A DNA stretch of 64,000 nucleotides from positions 10,850,001 to 10,914,000 of the forward strand of contig OX467092.1 in assembly GCA_950106755.1 (NCBI GenBank). Reading direction: 5' to 3'. Under the pieces are notes generated by a model. The model saw only the letters and a list, made by a program, of their open reading frames with translations, searched no databases and was not told the DNA's origin. Positions 24,150-37,084 of the stretch are shown piece by piece. This DNA is from Climacium dendroides. Lineage: Eukaryota > Streptophyta > Bryopsida > Hypnales > Climaciaceae. Numbering within the stretch: the stretch's first letter is position 1; each line of letters opens with the position of its first letter. The position numbers were made by a program, and so were the translations under genes.

Positions 24150-24665
24150 AAACTGAGTGATGACAGTGAGGCTTGAAATCAGCGGTCATAGGTCCGTCAT
24201 TTAGGTTAAATACTCGAGGCATCACCGAAGTACGATCCACGTATCACCCACGTATCACCCGAAACACTGCTGGCAGATTGATTGAGGATGTGTTACAGAC
24301 CGGGTCTGGGAAGACCGGGAGTTTCCATGGACCCAACCCGCGCTCGACACTCATGAGGCTGTCTCGTCTCGCTCCCAAATCGGGGCATCTCCGAAGCCTC
24401 CTTCCTCCTTCTTCCTTTCTACAACCATTGCCCTCAGATCCCGTGTATTCGCTTTGCGGATCTGCGAATCGACCATTATTGCTCAACAGTCTCGGTCTCA
24501 CAACCCTTTGGAACCTCCTCTGGAGTTTTTTCGTTCAGTATTTAGGTGGCTTATCACGGAGAAATGCGGGAGCGTCGATAGCTGGTGGACAGACAGGGGG
24601 CACCATTTTCGATCGGGAGTGTCCCGGAGATCGCTGAATCTGCGCTTGTTTGAAAGCCGGACACA
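24150..24665 (+). promoter_or_regulatory. Probable promoter and 5' leader of the delta-COP gene
   Basis: GC-rich island leading into the start codon at 24666. It carries a pyrimidine-rich patch at 24397-24420 (CCTCCTTCCTCCTTCTTCC), a common feature near plant transcription starts. No TATA box was evident and the transcription start is unknown. The 154-codon frame at 24173-24637 has no recognised motif and probably reflects composition of the leader. Confidence 0.4.
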
Positions 24666-27600
24666 ATGGTATGTTTTCCGGTTCCTTTCTCGCTTAATGC
24701 TTTTGATTCGATTTTGTGCGCGTTAACAAGGGTTTGAGGTGATTCTGAGCTAAGAGTGAGCTTGCTGGCGGCAGGTGGTCCTGGCAGCTTCTATCATCAG
24801 CAAGTCGGGGAAAGGTACTGTGTCTGCACCATCAGAATTTTGTATGCTCTTATTAGTTATATGCCAAGGGTCGTGATTTTTATCGCTTTGTTAGAGGTGG
24901 ATAATAAGGTTCTCGTTGTTTCGCTTGCTACCGCTTGATAATGTCGTGGATATTTTACGGTAGTCGAGCATCACAAGCGCATCTTAGGGTTCACGGAAGT
25001 TGGAGGAGTGAGCATTGACGTCGGGGTTGCCGATTGCATTGCTGATGCCAATGAGGAGGCATTTTACGAATGTAGACTCTGAGGAAGCTGTTGACGTAGA
25101 TCATGTGACTGGATTTGGTCAATTGTAGTTGCATTTCCGGTTGGAACAGTCAGTCGACTTGGAACGGGATACCGAGTCTTTTAGTGCCTATGCTTTGAGG
25201 TCTCATTCTGATCCGTCGTCAGGATGTGACAATTGCACATAGATTGTGTCGGAGAAAGTATAAATGCAGCTTCGACTCCCTTACTTTTCCAATTTTCCCT
25301 TGATCTGTGGTGAATGACACTAAATTCTACAGGTTGTTGCACTTTGTACCATTTGAATGATATATGTCGACATTTTGCAGCCCTCGTATCTCGGCAGTAT
25401 GTGGACATGTCCAGGATACGAATTGAGGGATTGCTTGCTACTTTTCCGAAGCTTGTTGGTATCGGCAAGCAGCATACCTACGTGGAGACAGACAATGTCC
25501 GCTATGTCTATCAACCGATGGAGACATTGTACCTTCTTCTAGTTACCAATAAGCAGAGCAACATTTTAGAGGATCGGGACACCTTGCAACTCCTCTCTAA
25601 GCTTGTATCCTCCTCAAATTTAGGGTTCTGTGATTTTTTAGCATACGGATGACCTACTTGCAATCACTATTTTAGGTGTTCATCGATTGTATTCTGTATT
25701 TGAGTGATTTTGGGTTCCAGTCGATTGGAAAGTTCTGTATTCCTTTGAATTTACTCTCACCGTGTTTATCTTTTCAAATTTAGTGAAATTGGGCTCGTAC
25801 CGGGCTAGTGTTTATTTTGGGTACCATGAATGACAGAGTGCAATCCTTGACGCACACTAGGTACCTGAATACGTACCATCTCTCGATGAGGAAGGTATTT
25901 GCAGAATGGCCTTTGAGCTTATATTTGCCTTCGATGAAGTGATATCGTTAGGGCATAAAGAGAATGTCACTATTTCGCAAGTCAAGCAATACGTGGAGAT
26001 GGAGAGCCACGAAGAAAGGCTACACAAGCGCATCATCGAGAGCAAAATCAATGACACGAAAGACATCATGAAGCGCAAGGCGAATGAGATTGAGAAGAAT
26101 CGGGTATGCAGAATTTCGATTATTTCTAAGAACTTGTTTCTGCTGGTGTTTACTAATCGTGCCTTCCTCAGCCTTTTTGTTAATATCATTTAATCACAAC
26201 GCATTAGAAGATTATTCAGTGTTAATTTACCCTAAACCAAACTGGAAGAGTATATATAAACGTACTTGAAGCTCTGTTAGCTAGCAGATTACTATCTTGC
26301 AAAGATATTTCACTCTATTGCTATTGGTGATAGTTACGTTTGTGGTATGCAGATTGAGAAGGGCAGAGGTGATAAAGGGAACTTCGTGCCATCCATGCCA
26401 TCCATGGGTTCTACTAGGTTTGACAATGGCTTCGGAGACACCAACTCTTCAATGCTTGGCAGCATGAGAAACAATTCATCTGGCTTTGGGTCAGGTCTCG
26501 ATATTGATGCCTTCAAACCTTCAGGTATGTTATAATGAGCTATATCTCTCATTTATCGACGCAAGTTGCTTACTTGTGATAGCGTGTCTTATTTCTATCT
26601 GAATGTCTGATGAATTGACTGGTGTCTGTTTTGATGTTTCAGCTCGTGCTACCTCTACTTCAGTTCCTTCGAAGGGTGGCATGCAACTAGGAAAGTCAAC
26701 GAAGACAAATCAGTTCTTGGAGTCTTTGAAAGCGGAGGGTGAAGTTATTGTTGAAGATGTTGCACCTGGACCTATGAGATCAACAATTGCCACACCCATC
26801 AGTTCAGATCCCATTATGGTGGGCGTGGAGGAGAAGCTCGTGGTTGTCCTGAAGAAGGATGGGGGTCTTGAAAACATGGAAGTGCAGGGTAGTATGTCCC
26901 TTGTGGTGCAAAAAGAAGAAGATGCTTACATTTTGGTCCAGGTGCTTAATTCTTCCATTTTGTTGCTAATTTTCTATAAGTTTCTAATGTAATGTCAGCA
27001 GTTCTCAGCTCTACAATTTTTAATGTTCTTCGTATTGATCAGTTTTTTCCTCTCAACAGGTTGAATCAGGTGCAAACAAATTGTTCGACTTTAAGACGCA
27101 TCCAAAGATTGACAAGACTCTTTACTCGGATAAGAACGTATTGGGTCTTAAGGATTCAGGAAGGCCTTTTCCTGTCGGAAGTCCTCTGGGTATTTTGAAG
27201 TGGCGCATGCAAAGCAAGCAAGAGTCACTAGTGCCGCTCAGCAGTAAGCATCCGTTCAGCCTGGATGCAATTGAAAAACAATGCATCATGTTTGTGCCCG
27301 AGTAATCACCCGATTGTTGATTCTGTTGTATTTGTGCTGCTTGTGGTAAAAAATTTGATGTTCATCTATTGAAGGAGCCTGTAAATTCCTTTGAAATTTG
27401 AGTTATATGCTGCTTGTTGTCCTCATACACGCGCACACGCTCATACATGTGCATTACTATTATTCTTGAGATGAAGGAAACTGACTTTGTAATGTTTTGT
27501 TTCAGTCAACTGCTGGCCATCTGTATCTGGTGGAGAATCATATGTCAACATCGAATACGAGGCCACTAAAGCATTTGATCTTCAGAATGTTATCATTCAT

Positions 27601-28249
27601 ATTCCTTTGCCTGCACTTCATGATGTTCCGGCTGTGAATCAGGTGGATGGTGAATGGAGGTTAGTTGGTTGCCATCCTTGGGAAGCTTGTCTCCTATGAC
27701 GCTTTTGGGTAATTTTTTAGTTCTTTCAAGGCAAGTGCTGATTCTTAATACCTGCTGCGCTGCTCCTCCAGGTACGATTCTAGGAATTCTGTGCTTGAGT
27801 GGTCCATCACCCTGATCGACAATACAAACAGAAGGTAAATGATCTGCTCCTTCTTCCAGTGCCTGCTGGAGGATGCTGATTTAGTGAAACTCAGCTTCTT
27901 GTCTCTCATTCCCTGGCAGCTAACATCGCCTGGTTTGCTTTTTGTTTCAGTGGATCTATGGAGTTTGTGGTGCCTGCAGCAGATTCAAATTCTTTCTTTC
28001 CTATCGATGTCAAATTTTCAGCAAACAAGACCTTTTGTGATATAAAGGTAACGTTGTTTATACCGTACTTCTCAACTTTTAGCTTGTATATTTTCAAGGA
28101 TAGCAGCTTTTTGAGTCCAACTTCTCATTTGCGTTTTTATTTTCTTTCGTTTTGGGCAGGTTGGATCTGTGGTTCAGACTCAGAGTGGTACTGCTGTGAA
28201 GTTTGGGAAACGGACTCAATTGGTGGTGGATAGCTACCAAGTTGTATAA
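24666..28249 (+). CDS. Coatomer subunit delta (delta-COP), complete, 11 exons
   Basis: Predicted 522 residues, close to the size of plant delta-COP. Exons: 24666-24668, 24775-24814, 25381-25604, 25861-26103, 26353-26524, 26643-26941, 27060-27243, 27506-27659, 27772-27834, 27951-28047, 28160-28249; all introns are GT..AG and phases join exactly. The protein starts [20 protein letters not shown]. Residues 1-140 are the longin-like domain ([46 protein letters not shown]); a charged linker follows ([12 protein letters not shown]), then [16 protein letters not shown] at about 247-262; residues about 284-522 are the mu-homology domain, with [20 protein letters not shown] and [12 protein letters not shown], ending DSYQVV. 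In the COPI coat delta pairs with beta-COP in the F-subcomplex and acts in Golgi-to-ER and intra-Golgi transport; the mu-homology domain reads cargo signals. Exon 1 contributes only the start codon. No frameshift or stop was seen. Confidence 0.96.
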
Positions 28250-28985
28250 AGTTCACTTCAATGTTGGCCTGATATGAATTTCATAGAAGCGAGTCTGGAT
28301 TAGAGTCTGGAAGAAGGGAAAGTCGACCTCCTTTCTCTTTCGACCATCACAATAGGTGCGTCAGATCAATGAAGGTGTTCTTGGCAAAATATTAGGTTTA
28401 CAGACCATTAGTTTAATATATTACAGGTCGATTGAATTATGTTTGTCTCAGCGCTTTGCTGTTACTTGCCTTCAAGAGGTGCATATGCACAAGTTCATAG
28501 AGGACGGATGTAGAAGTGATTTTTGGTCAGGATGGAAGAGCTGGGACCAGGGACCAGATGGATGTTGGGCTGGGCAGGATAATCAGGTTCACAAATGTTG
28601 GAGCTGCCATATTTCCTTCCACGAGGGTTGTTGTAGTTGAGTGTTGAAGGGGAGACTTCTTTTTACGATGCCTGATTTCTGGTGACCAAATCACTCATCA
28701 AATTAGAAGTTTACAGTTCGTAGGCTACATCAGTTAAGGTTCGGAAATGTCTGAAACTTGTTCGATGCCAAGAATATTCTTGCTGCTGTTTTGCAGAGCT
28801 CAAAAATTGACATGCGATTTCTTCGCCAGCTCTTCCTCCACTCCTAGAAAAGCTTGAAGCTGCTCTGGGCTTTGACTAACTTGGCACAATTGCAGATGCT
28901 GAAAGCCCATGTGAACACACGAATGTTCAGTACATTCTTGCATTTTGGTGTTTTTGAGTGATTTTCAAGACTTTGGCGGTAATAT
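28250..28985 (+). other. 3' flank of the delta-COP gene
   Basis: Composition stays gene-like to about 28940, then turns AT-rich. It probably contains the 3' untranslated region. The 94-codon frame at 28356-28640 has no recognised motif. No clear poly(A) signal could be singled out. Confidence 0.4.
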
Positions 28986-29881
28986 GATACTTTCACATTC
29001 AAATAACTTGTTTCCAGGAACACGCAAACTTACTCTATCAAACTGAAAGTTTGCCAATTTATCTAAAGTGCCATAATTAGAGTATGAATGATTAAATCCC
29101 AAAACTATGAATACCAGAGTTTTCAAGGACGGACTTACTCACAACATTGAAAACCACTAACAGAAAATCATTTGACCATAGACCGAAAATTAAATTTTAT
29201 TCTAGAATATTCTCAAAATAAGTCCATGTCGTGGCTTTTACAAACCATACCTTTGACGCCATGTCACACGTCGAAATAAACCGATTTAATGCCACCATTG
29301 TCAAAATTGTAAGGTAGAAACACCCAAAAACTGTTGCTTTAAGCAATTTAAGCAATTCAGCATAGTTGGAGGTATATATATTTTTTAAATAATATTTTTG
29401 TAGTATATGCAAGTGAAAATCATTGAATATTAAAAAATTAAATTTTTCAGACATTGGATGTAATTTCTATGATTTTTGAAAGTATTGGTTGCCTAGATCA
29501 TTGAAACTGTTCAATAGGTGCCCCAAAATTGAACTTTGCAAAAATCAATTGTCAACAAATCACAGTCAAATATGTGTCTTTCGAATGTGTTGGCCAATCA
29601 GTGTTTCATATACGTCAAATATGTGTCTTTCATGTAGAGGATATATTCACTAAAATCTAGGGACATAATTGAGTGAGCCTAGGAACAAAGAATAGGAATA
29701 AGTGCAATTTTGGGTGTTTCTACCTTAAAAGTTGAATAAAACATGTCAAAAAAGCACCATAGCAAAATTAAAAAATAACACTGCAAAATTTAAAAAAATA
29801 TTGGCTTGAAAGACAATTAAGGATGCTTTTGATGAAATTAAATGTCATTTAACTATTCTAGAAAACTAATTGGTTGCAATT
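28986..29881. other. AT-rich intergenic DNA
   Basis: A short direct repeat, GTCAAATATGTGTCTTTC, occurs at about 29566 and again at about 29613. Otherwise nothing was recognised. Confidence 0.5.
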
Positions 29882-30524
29882 TTAATCATCTATGAATGAA
29901 TTTATATTTCTGAGGCAACAAATTTTGGTGTTTGACAATGTTTTTAAGTTCAATGAAACCTAACTAAATTGCTATTTTTAAAAGTTTTTATTTCATTTTA
30001 TTTTTTTGAAGTCTAGTTTTAGCATCAATAATTTGATTTTCTATTCAAGATTTTGTGCAATGATGTCCATTGAAATCTTGACTTTCCGTAGTATTGAGGG
30101 CTCGTGGAAATGAGCCTCAAAGACAACATAACTTGGAGAAAAAATTACATTAGAAATTTATTTAAAAAAATTATAGAGTAGATTTTGAGAAGCCATAAAT
30201 TGATTGGGGTTATGCATGTGAGGCCTTTCAACCTCATGATTTTTTGGTGACCAACCTTTTAGGTTTGACATGTAAAAAGAAGATTGAAAGACTATAAATC
30301 ACTTCTACAAATTTAACACCTTCATGATCAAACATTATAATCTTTCAATCCATAAGTGATATTATTTTAGTTTCTTTTCCTATGTGATCTTTCATATGTC
30401 TAGTTTGAATTTGTATGGTTACAATTTTTTTAAATTGATACAACTTATCAAAATGTTGGCTTTTTGTTTAATTTAGAGCAAATTCCAAGAAGTACAAAAA
30501 ATGCCTTAGGCATTTAGGGGTGAA
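29882..30524. mobile_element. TTAA-type element (copy 4), inverted relative of copy 3
   Basis: The interior is the reverse complement of 22837-23481 over most of its length. The right end GCCTTAGGCATTTAGGGG is intact and followed by TGAA, a one-base variant of TTAA. The left end is decayed (TTAA at 29882, then GAGGCAACAAATTTTGG at about 29913 matching the inner part of copy 3's end). The TGAA is shared with the next element. Confidence 0.6.
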
Positions 30525-32176
30525 CCCCTAAATGTTGAGAGTCTTCTTCAAAATTGATGATTTGAGAAAAATCATCATAAAGTACTCTTTGGAAGTATAT
30601 TTTGGAATTGATGAACACATGAAAGATGTAGACTTTGAGTTTTAGATTCCATTTGTATAGTTAGATTTAGTAATGCTATCACCAATATTTTTCTATAAAT
30701 TTTAAAAGAAAAATTTCAAAATTCCTTTGAAATTCAATTACAAACAAAATATTGTCATTTTCTTAGTACAATTTGGTAGAATGGATTTGAAATGAGGTTA
30801 TTTTGATATGGTCATTTTTTGAACTTTTTTTATTCTTTAAATCTATAACCTCATTTTTGCAAATCCAATTTTGAACTAGAATCAATGCAATTTTGTCTTG
30901 GTCAACTACTTGGCACACTTCCACATTTGTAATTTAAAAAAAATATGTACTATAGCAACACCAATTCCAACCATTAGATAAGACATTATTATAAGTTAAT
31001 ATTTATTTTTTACAAATTAGGATGACTTCCATCCAAGTAATAATGAGAAAGAAAAAACATTTTCAATTCGTTCGTCATTTAAAAATTGGATGTTGGAGCA
31101 CTCTAGGATTAATCCAATAAGGACATTGCAGATTAGAATGGTCTGATGGATGACTTCACTATTGATTGTAGAAAAAGTGTATCTATTGGTCCATTATTTG
31201 AAGAGTTTTGGTAACTACCTTGGTCATGGGGGCTCACATCCTTACATGATTAATGTGTAAAGAATCATTGTTTCTTAAGGGGACAAAATGGATTTTGGGT
31301 AGGCTCACATGACTTCAATTTTTGACATAATTTTTTAAAACTTCTTTTGAAGGTAGAAAAATACATTATCTTCAAACGAATATAATTTTTATTTCAATTG
31401 GTGCCTAGGAGTAAAAGTTATGCCACAATAAGCCCATTTGTATTTTTGTTGGGCAACCAAACAAAACTACAAAAACTTGCGGAATTTTTAAATTTATTCT
31501 CTCATAGATTATTTTTTGTCTACATAGAAGCTTTAATTCATTACATTTGGATTAATAATGTGCCAGTTGTGGAGCTTCTTGTTTTGGGGGCAATTAGAGC
31601 ATCTTTTTCAAAAAAATAATTTATAGGATTCATTTTTGAACTCAATCTTTACAATTTTCAAAAAACAAAGTTTCATGAGGTTTGATTTGTTTCCCAAAAC
31701 AATCTCATTGTTGAGATTAGTGTGTTTCATTTTCATCTTAGAGCTATTAATTTTTCTTTCTATCTTGTACCTACTTCTACATAACAATTTATTAAAGAAT
31801 GAAAATCAAGTTTTTCTTAGTGAATGTTTTTCTCCAAATTCTCAACTAAATTCATTATCATAAGAGTTTTATAATTCTAACTCTAAAGTGCAAAAATTTC
31901 AAGTTAAAGAAAACTCAAAGTCTTATTATATTTAGTCACATGAAATGTAAAAACCTTGTTTTCCTTGTTTTCTTCACTTAAAATATAAATATCTTGCAAT
32001 TTGTTGGGTCAAAACTCTTTAAATTTCTTCTACACATTCTCATACTAGTCTATTACAAGACACTACAATTAGATATGTGAAAAAAACAGTCTTCAAAGTT
32101 TTTGCTATTTGCAATAGAAATGGCAATTTTGAATGCATTTTTGTCAAAAAGAAGGCTATGGTCCTCTAAACATTAA
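30521..32176. mobile_element. TTAA-type element (copy 5), 1.66 kb
   Basis: It starts directly after the shared TGAA with CCCCTAAATGTTGAGAG and ends GGTCCTCTAAACA before TTAA (32173-32176). The right part (about 31390-32176) is the reverse complement of copy 1 (3540-4310), including TTGCAATAGAAATGGCA near the end. It is the longest copy but holds only frames under 80 codons, so no transposase. Related fragments lie at 21140-21428 and 41760-42120. Confidence 0.55.
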
Positions 32177-32715
32177 CCTCTAAAAGCCCAAGGGGTTTGG
32201 ACAAAACACAAATGTATTATAAAATATAAGTTCTATAACTTTTTTGAAGTTTGCATCAAATAAAATAATGTGAAGCATGAAAAGTAGAAAATATCTTTAC
32301 GGTCAAAATTTTAAAACTATTTTTTGTTTCTCTTCAAATGAATTTTGAAGATATAACTTCAAAAATTCACCAAAAATACAATTTCTATCTTTCACATTTG
32401 AATTTTTTTTATTGGTTAAAATTGTTGTTTCTATTGATTTGAAAAAAATGCATAGGATTTAGAAATGAAAACACCATTACTTTCCACAAATAATAAGTTT
32501 TTTAACACTAGGTGAATTATGAATGCTTTATGCAATTTCTTTTATAATTTTTGTTTGACCATAGTGATATTAGTCTTGCATAAAAATATTGAAAGATAGT
32601 TCAATTCTTAAAAATAAAAATAAATAAAAAATTTGAAAAAAAAAATCTTTTTGCTCAAAATTGTAGCCCAAAGTCAAGCAATGACCAAAAATGGTCACTT
32701 AAGCACTTAGAGGTT
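32173..32715. mobile_element. TTAA-type element (copy 6), 543 bp
   Basis: TTAA then CCTCTAAAAGCCCAAGGGG at the left; CACTTAAGCACTTAGAGG then TTAA at the right. The outer inverted repeat is about 8 bases perfect and then imperfect. The left TTAA is the right TTAA of copy 5. No coding capacity. Confidence 0.6.
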
Positions 32716-35700
32716 AAGAGACAAAATGACAAATACAAATTGCAATAAATATTATCTAGACACATTTTGAAACATTAAAACTTTATTTACTAGCCATGCA
32801 ATTTCTTAAGACAAAATTTCTTAAAATAATAGGTTTGTATAGTCAAATGTCTAATAAATTCATTTTTAATAAGATATTGACTTTATATGTACTACAATTT
32901 GTAATCTAACTCCTTAAAGTGGAGGAAAAAATAGAAAAAATCCACTTAAATGCATGCTATATCAATTAGAATTATGTTTAGGAAAAAATGATGAATTATT
33001 TAAAAGAATTTTAGAAGTGATTTGCCCTAAAAGTCCATAATTGCTTTATATTTACTTTCAAAACCTATTGATAGTGCACCCAAAATGATCATCAAGTCTT
33101 ACTATCTATTGTGATTATAGGATCACATGGTTTGGCCTCCTCCTTCCCTCCCAGAAAATCCCCCATTGTTGGTCAATGGAAAATAATACAAGTAAGCACC
33201 TCCCCTATTGTCAATCTTAACAAAAATTGGAAACAAGTTCATTAGAACCTTTGGTTGGCTCCCTTTTTGATCATGCCATTAGGATTTTGACAAATATTGA
33301 ATATGGTATTGGATATTGAATACATACATAATGAATATGGTATTGGATATGATATATGTATACATGGAATACAGATATTGGTATACAATTACAAATGGTA
33401 TACATATAGAAATAATATAATTCCATATTGATTGCAAGGGGTTTTGTTTGGAAAAAAATACAAGTAATTGAAGGGGATAAGAGTGTGTGTAGAAAATTAA
33501 TCTCCAGGATTAATTAGATTGGTAATGAGTGAAAATCCTTACTATTCACTCAAAAGATAGGATACAGAATAAAGATAGAATACATAATAGCCATAGTATT
33601 TTCTTAAATGGATACAAGACCCTAAGATTACTACATTATTTGATGATTTTACATCCATAATGTACATGATTCCATAGAGAGCACAAAGGTCATTTTTAGA
33701 TTGTTGCTTAAAATCCCTAATATTACCATATCCATAAAATGCCATATAGTTCATTTCCACATTTTTTTTGACAAGATTTTTTGAGGGTAATATATCAATC
33801 AATATTATGAAACTAATAACAACACCTAATACTTAAATAATAGGTGAATGGTAGTCTAAATAACTTAAAATTCTTTTGTGATTGCAAACAAGCAAAAACT
33901 TGGCTAGACTTTTAACAAATTGATGCACTTTTTTTATTAGTGCCTAAGCTTTGGAGGATTGTGATGGGCCTTTCAAAAAACAAAGCCCTATTCCATTACA
34001 AAATAGGGGCAATTTTTTCACTACATTGATTGCTATGTGCACTTGCAAAGTACACATAGAGAATGAACTTCCACCCAATAGTATACATACAAAATACAAA
34101 AGCATCTAAATTCAATGACAATTGCACTGTAGATGATATATAATGGAATGAATGTTTGAATGATATATATAGATGAGAAATTTGATGTCAATAGATGGGA
34201 TGAACAAATAGGGGTGGGATGGTTGAACAACAATGATGAATAAAAAAGGAGGGGCTAGATGAAAGACAAAGAAAAAATAGATGAAGATGGAATGAAAGAT
34301 TAAAGAAGATAGATGGATACATGGTAGACGTATTTATTTCCATCCACATAAGAATTTTTCCTTCATGTACTAGTAGTACACTATTGTTATCTAAAATACA
34401 CTCCATTGGTAAATGAAGATAGAATTAGATGGAAATGATTATCTCTTCCTTAGATGGAATGAATGAATGCTCAACAAAGATTGGGTGGGTGGGTAAAATA
34501 GGAGGTCCCAAAAGCACCCATTTAGGAATCAAAAATTAATTTGGACAACCTAGATTTTTTGAAATATTATTTAGTAAATTTTCCTTGAAAGACAAATGAA
34601 AGTGATGTCTAAAGTAAATGTATCTATATCCAATCACTTAATGATTTTGTAGTAGATCATCAATAATTTAAAGCAAGACCAATTCTTCCCATGTACAAAG
34701 GTAGGAAATATGGAGATTGCAATTTTTTGTAATTTTATTGTTGAAATTGAAATTGAAATTGTTGTGAATTTTGGGAGCCAAAAAGTGCTTGGAGCCCCTA
34801 GCCAATGTTTAGAATCTTCTAATTCCAATCATTCAAAAACTAGTTTCTGCTTACTACTTCCTACTTTATTGCCCACTACATTGGGGCATGTATCATGATC
34901 TTATTAGTTCCAAACTTGAAAAAGAGATAGTAACACATTCCAAACTTCCATTGGAAATCTAATTCAACCTTCCTTGGAAACAATGCCCCCTACAAATTGG
35001 GTATGGAACTTGAGTTAGGAGGTTCATAAACCAACCATCTAAAGAATAATGGCCCTCTGTAGAAAAATCAGTAGAGCATAACATTTTTCACATATTTTGG
35101 GTAGAAAGAAAAAAGAGAAACAATTCATTGACAATTTAAACCATAATTTTTTCACTTATAACGAATTAACTATGAATTTTCAAAGTGAAAGGTGCTTATG
35201 TCACTACTGGTGTTCATAGATTGAACCAATCTTCAATCTTCAATCAACCTCTTAAAAGAAGCGCTTCAAACTAATAATTTGGATCCTCAAAGAATGCTCC
35301 ACATCATGCTTTGATTTATTATAGCCTTAACTAAATGTATATTTTTATTTAGAGTGATTAAAAAACACAATTCAAAAACAAAAGATGCATTGAACAAATT
35401 ATGATTCATTCTTGAAACTCTCTTCACTATTTACAACCATTTTGCAGGACGATTTTAAATGCCCAACTCGCAATTCAAGCCTCCTACTTTGATTGACAAC
35501 GGGTACATGTACCTTATTTCAAGTTCGTTTCATCATTTTTGAAGTTAGTGGAGTTACGTGGAATGAGTTATGACGTTTTAAAGTTGAAACTCACTACACT
35601 ACCGTTGGTAAATAGTGTTGGCTACACTAATTGTCAACAATAATACTAATTATGATTTGCAAGGTTAGTGTTAAAACATTATTTACCCATTCTAACACTA

Positions 35701-35880
35701 TTTTAACTCTATAGTAATACAATTTGATCATTCTAACATTTCTAGGAGAGTGCATTTAATGTTAGATGAGAACAAAATATAGAACAAACATTATTTACAC
35801 CTAAGTTGGAAAATAGTGTTGGGGTGAAAAAACAGGGAATAACACTAATTATCACCCCCACACTAATTATCCCCCAACCG
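32716..35880. other. AT-rich intergenic DNA
   Basis: Contains ATAC/ATGG-rich repetitive sequence at 33290-33420 (GAATATGGTATTGGATAT twice) that resembles 5040-5130. Also GATGAATGG-like runs around 34110-34460, and a stretch at 35590-35880 rich in the word AACACTA/TAGTGTT that may be a small element. No gene could be supported. Confidence 0.5.
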
Positions 35881-37084
35881 GGAATTCGTTGGGAAGGCCC
35901 TAGGTCTCCGTCCCCGGCGAAGCTGCAGTCTTGTCGTGCATTGCTCCACTTCGTTACTCCATCCCTGTCTTGAAGCTCACGGCCATCCCCCTCCTCCCTC
36001 CAGCCACAACTACTACAACAAGCCGCTGCTTCGCCTCCCCATCGCCAGCACCACCACCCCTCTTGAGCGTTCTCGGATCGTCGCTTCTTCGCAACTCATC
36101 TTTCACGCTCATCAATCCTCCAACGGAAATCCTGTTTCCTGCTGAACCACAAGCATTGACAACAACCTCAACCAACTGCGCCTCTCGCTCCTGCATCCCG
36201 ACATCACCAGGTTCGCCTCCTCGCTTGCCCGACCAGCGTCGTTCGCACAGCTAGGGTTGGGATAGCCTGCTTCTTCAGTTGTGCAAGGCTTGAATTTTCG
36301 TTCATTCTTGGATCTTTCTGGAGAGGCAGGGGAACTGCGTCGCGTCGCGTCGCATCGCATCGCATCGCACGCGCTCGTCTGAGGTTGCGATAGCCGGGGG
36401 TAGGACGTGTTCTTGAGGAAGGGTGGAAGTGGTTTTAATTGGGTTGTTTCCGTCCGGGTAGGCAGCGGAAGGTCTTGAGGTGTGGTGACCGCATTGGAGG
36501 TTTTGGAGGAGGCGTCTGGGTCTTCGAGTCGATTGTGGTTATGTCGGCGTTCTTTTTTCTTTCGGCGGAGTGCGTGTTTTGTAATTCGTGGTTTTTAGAT
36601 GCGTTCCCGTTCGGAGGAAGCGTTTTAGGTTATGATGGGTCTCGGAATTCAATGGCCCGTGTGCTGGTGTCATTGCGGTAGAGGTTGGTGTTGGCGTCCT
36701 GTGGCGGAAGGGTCTGGAGTTTTCTTGTTCGCGAAGCCGTTTGGGGAGCTTTTATTGTTATTGGCATTTTTCTGTGACTATTGGAAACGGTCTTTGCAGC
36801 TCTCGTAGTCGAGTGTCAATTTGGGTGCGTAATTGTGTGACCGCTTTTTTTATCCAAAATTTCCATTTTGCACTCGTTTCGAGTTGAAGGATAGAAGGGA
36901 GAGTCCCTTTGTTTCTTGTTTCGATCGCGTCGAGTAACTGTGCCTTGGGTTGAGGTTTTTGTGAGCGTTTTTTACGAGCTGATTTGTAACTGTTTTTTGG
37001 GATGAGCGTGCGGCAGATACTTCCTAGGGTTTGCACTGGTGCGTGGGACTTTCAATTTGGTCGACCTGAAGGCGAAGCAACAGC
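35881..37084 (+). promoter_or_regulatory. Probable promoter and 5' leader of Alba copy A
   Basis: A GC-rich island starts abruptly at about 35880. It includes a (GCGTC/GCATC)n pentamer run near 36337-36370. A leader intron is plausible: a donor-like CACCAG/GTTCG near 36211 and an acceptor-like TGCGGCAG near 37016, but this is a guess. From about 36057 rightwards the sequence matches copy B closely; left of that the copies share only patches such as GTCTTGTCGTGCAT and GAATTCG(T/C)TGGGAA. Confidence 0.4.

Noticed and set aside
24173..24637. 154-codon frame upstream of delta-COP
   Set aside because: Lies in the GC-rich leader, overlaps open frames on both strands, no motif; the real start is at 24666.
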